From the NCBI GenBank assembly GCA_003524365.1, contig DQHS01000259.1:509-14696 (forward strand): 14,188 bases of DNA. Reading direction: 5' to 3'. Numbering within the stretch: position 1 is the first letter of the stretch; each line of letters opens with the position of its first letter. The position numbers and the translations under genes were made by a program. Under the pieces are notes generated by a model that worked only from the letters and a program-made list of their open reading frames with translations, had not been told where the DNA came from and did no database searches. Source of the stretch: Cellvibrio sp. Its GTDB lineage: Bacteria > Pseudomonadota > Gammaproteobacteria > Pseudomonadales > Cellvibrionaceae. Of this stretch, positions 12,033 through 14,188 are shown piece by piece.

Positions 12033-14188
12033 ATGAAAATAATCGCCAACGCGATTCGACTATCGCCTATCGCACTTTTACCCCTGCTTATTGGACAAGC
12101 TGCTCAAGCCCAAACCTGCGGTTGGAACCAGGTTTGGAAAGATGATTTCAACGGCACCACCATTGATCGCAACTACTGGTCGCAAGAAGTAAATGGCGAT
12201 GGCGGCGGCAATGGCGAACTCCAGTACTACACCGACCGCCCCGAAAATATGTGGGTCAGTGGCGGCATGCTAAACATCAAAGCAATCCGCGAAGCTTATA
12301 ACGGCAAAAGTTGGACATCCGCCCGCCTGCGTACCAAAAACGCGCAAGATTGGACTTACGGCAAGATCGAAGCGCGCATGCGTGTGCCCAAAGCATCCGG
12401 CACCTGGCCTGCATTTTGGATGATGTCTACCGAATCACAACGCGATAGCCACGGCTGGCCGAACAATGGCGAGATCGACATCATGGAAGCCGCCGGCACC
12501 CATGAAGATATTAGCGGCACCCTGCACTATGGCGCCTACTGGCCCTACAACGGCAATACCGGCTGGCCGAATCCCGACAACCTGATCGTACCCGAAGCCG
12601 GCCGCACCAAAACCGATTTCCACACCTACGCGGTGGAATGGTACGAAGATCGTATGGTCTGGTCGATTGACGGCGTACCCAAAATTTCCAGCTCACGCAC
12701 CAAGCTCGACGGTGTAAACCCGGTGCGCTCCAACTGGGATTCTTTCTATAACCGCCCCTTCCACGTGATCCTCAATCTGGCGATTGGCGGCTGGTTCCCC
12801 GGTTTTCCCGATGGCAGCGAAGGCCCTGAGCAATTAATGCAAGTCGATTATGTAGCGGTCTATAAAAATGACGAGAGCTGGTCGGTTGAGGGCGATACCT
12901 ATGTGTATCGCGGTGAAAACTTCAAAAAATACCGTATTGATGGCCCCACTACTGCAAGTTACAACTGGTCTGTTCCTGCGGGCGTGACCATTGTGTCCGG
13001 CCAGGGTACACGTGAGATTGTGGCCTCCATTGGCAACTCAGCGCGCTCCGGCAACATCAGTGCAACTTTCAACTCCGGCTGTAGCGTTAAAACGGTCAGT
13101 AAACCCGTCACTATCGAGCAAGGCCGTACCCAAACACTTGCAGCTTATGAAAGCGGGTTAGGGCTTACTCACCTGCAAAACGGCGTGGCACTTACCACTG
13201 GTGCGATTGTTAATAACCCGGCACCGGGCGCCGTCAACACCTCCAGCAAAGTGCTGCACTATGTGCGCGATGCCAGCCAGCAGTGGGATAACCTCAAACT
13301 CACCGGTTTTGGCAAGCTAAACGCAGGCGAATTGCGCTCTGGCCGCGCCAAAATTTTTGCCGATATTTACTACCCCGCAGGCGCCACTAATCTACTTGGC
13401 AAAGAGATTGGCGGCGGGCTGGAAAACAACGCGGTAGTAAGTGTCACCCCGAGTTGGGATGGCAATACCGGCCGCCTCGCGCGCTTCAAAGGCACCATTG
13501 GCAAAGCCGGCGAATGGCATACGGTTGAGCTGGGCTTTACCGGCACACCGGATTCGGGTATCGCCGCCAGCCAGGCCGATAACCTGGTGTTGATGGTGGA
13601 AGCAGGCTTCAATCGCCCTGCCGATTTCTACATGGATAACATCCGTATCGTCTGGCCGGACAATGGCTACACCGTCAAACAAACCATCGCCAACTTTGAT
13701 GGCACCAGCAACGGCGCAATCAAAGCCGCTCCCGCTACCAGCGGTGTGCGCACGATTGTCGCCAACCCGGCGCCTAACGCAGTGAATTCATCGCCGAATG
13801 TGCTGCGTTATGCGCGTGATGTGGGTGCCACTTACGACACCCTGGCATTCAACGGCATCACCGGTATCCCCGATGCGATGGATGCGCAACACGGCATGGT
13901 GCGCATAGCGGTGGATGTTTACACCACCGCACCAGTGGGCACGATTATCTCCATGAATCTGGAAAACGAGCTGCAAGTGAGCGCGGTTACCCCAGCCGAT
14001 TGGCAAGTCGGTCGCCACAGTTTCTACCAAACCGAGACCACCAAAACCGGCCAATGGGAAACTCTGGAGTTCAACTACAACTTTGCTGCCGCCTTGGGCG
14101 ATTGGGCGAATAACAAAGCGTCGGCACCTTTCACCGGTGTTGATCAATTGATCTTCCTCATCACTCCCGGCGTTGCCAGCACTGGCAC
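12033..14188 (+). CDS. Secreted GH16 beta-glucanase (laminarinase-like), multi-domain, 3' end cut by window
   Basis: 718 codons are visible, open to the window edge. Residues 1-26 are a signal peptide (MKIIANAIRL, core IALLPLLIG, cleavage after AQA). The GH16 domain (about 27-280) contains GNGELQYYT, YGKIEARMRVP, GTWPAFWMM, and the catalytic motif GEIDIME with nucleophile E147, D149 and acid/base E152. The ExDxxE spacing is the beta-bulge form found in laminarinases and agarases. NLAIGGWFPGFPDG closes the domain. The enzyme most likely cleaves beta-1,3- or mixed-linkage glucans. A PKD-like domain follows (about 285-362, YNWSVPAGVTIVSGQG). Then come two copies of an unclassified module of about 175 residues (from about 366 and 546), each with NPAPxAVN(T/S)S near its start. 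The start has a GAGG site nine bases upstream. It is divergent from the membrane AraC regulator. Confidence 0.92.
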   Translation, partial: MKIIANAIRLSPIALLPLLIGQAAQAQTCGWNQVWKDDFNGTTIDRNYWSQEVNGDGGGNGELQYYTDRPENMWVSGGMLNIKAIREAYNGKSWTSARLRTKNAQDWTYGKIEARMRVPKASGTWPAFWMMSTESQRDSHGWPNNGEIDIMEAAGTHEDISGTLHYGAYWPYNGNTGWPNPDNLIVPEAGRTKTDFHTYAVEWYEDRMVWSIDGVPKISSSRTKLDGVNPVRSNWDSFYNRPFHVILNLAIGGWFPGFPDGSEGPEQLMQVDYVAVYKNDESWSVEGDTYVYRGENFKKYRIDGPTTASYNWSVPAGVTIVSGQGTREIVASIGNSARSGNISATFNSGCSVKTVSKPVTIEQGRTQTLAAYESGLGLTHLQNGVALTTGAIVNNPAPGAVNTSSKVLHYVRDASQQWDNLKLTGFGKLNAGELRSGRAKIFADIYYPAGATNLLGKEIGGGLENNAVVSVTPSWDGNTGRLARFKGTIGKAGEWHTVELGFTGTPDSGIAASQADNLVLMVEAGFNRPADFYMDNIRIVWPDNGYTVKQTIANFDGTSNGAIKAAPATSGVRTIVANPAPNAVNSSPNVLRYARDVGATYDTLAFNGITGIPDAMDAQHGMVRIAVDVYTTAPVGTIISMNLENELQVSAVTPADWQVGRHSFYQTETTKTGQWETLEFNYNFAAALGDWANNKASAPFTGVDQLIFLITPGVASTG
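13131..14188 (+). repeat. Tandem protein-level repeat: two copies of an unclassified module in the GH16 protein
   Basis: Copy one (about 13131-13667) and copy two (about 13668 to the window edge) align from QTLAAYES against QTIANFDG. They share NPAPGAVNTSSKVLHYVRD against NPAPNAVNSSPNVLRYARD, then a W/Y-D-x-L strand, A-x-I-(F/A)-x-D-(I/V)-Y, and a late GEWHTVEL against GQWETLEF strand. Similar modules occur at the C-termini of glycanases from marine and soil bacteria. A carbohydrate-binding role is inferred. Confidence 0.7.

Overview
The window looks like chromosomal DNA of a plant-polysaccharide-degrading gammaproteobacterium, most likely Cellvibrio or a close relative. The evidence is the rpsF-rpsR-rplI-dnaB housekeeping block, three secreted modular glycanases (GH5, GH5, GH16), serine-rich linkers, and the CBM10/CBM2/CBM6 modules typical of that group. 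The genus is inferred from these features; no database search was run.

Layout: (1) 1-2043, minus strand: a ribosomal-protein operon (bS6, bS18, bL9) with a recognisable promoter and a structured leader whose hairpin loop carries CCG, as in S6:S18 autoregulatory leaders. It ends in a strong terminator and a REP-like inverted repeat pair, followed by the 5' part of dnaB. (2) 2059-4140: a cluster of DNA palindromes, then a secreted GH5 endoglucanase. Its CBM10 module is broken by an in-frame TGA at a conserved cysteine, which orphans the rest of CBM10 and a whole CBM2. A terminator follows. (3) 4184-5171: a polyphosphate kinase 2 gene preceded by a good candidate Pho box. (4) 5194-6466, minus strand: a DCC-family thiol protein and a membrane fatty-acid desaturase, overlapping and probably translationally coupled. 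(5) 6661-8762: a structured leader, a second GH5 endoglucanase with a polyglycine linker and two CBM6 modules, and a terminator. (6) 8930-10588: a GT-C-type membrane glycosyltransferase, sharing a four-base TTAA stop overlap with the convergent (7) membrane-bound AraC-type regulator (10585-11766, minus). (8) 12033 to the window end: a secreted GH16 beta-1,3-glucanase-like enzyme with a PKD-like domain and two copies of an unclassified module, running off the edge.

The glycanases together suggest extracellular attack on cellulose and beta-1,3/mixed-linkage glucan. The membrane AraC protein, divergent from the GH16 gene, is a plausible local regulator. The two GH5 genes have very similar catalytic domains but different binding modules, and unrelated phosphate/lipid genes lie between them. 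I see no mobile element, CRISPR array, tRNA or rRNA. The most notable signals are the TGA-for-Cys interruption, the candidate Pho box before ppk2, the palindrome cluster at 2059-2123, the alternative hairpins before the second GH5 gene, and the duplicated unclassified module of the GH16 protein. None of these amounts to a clearly new system.
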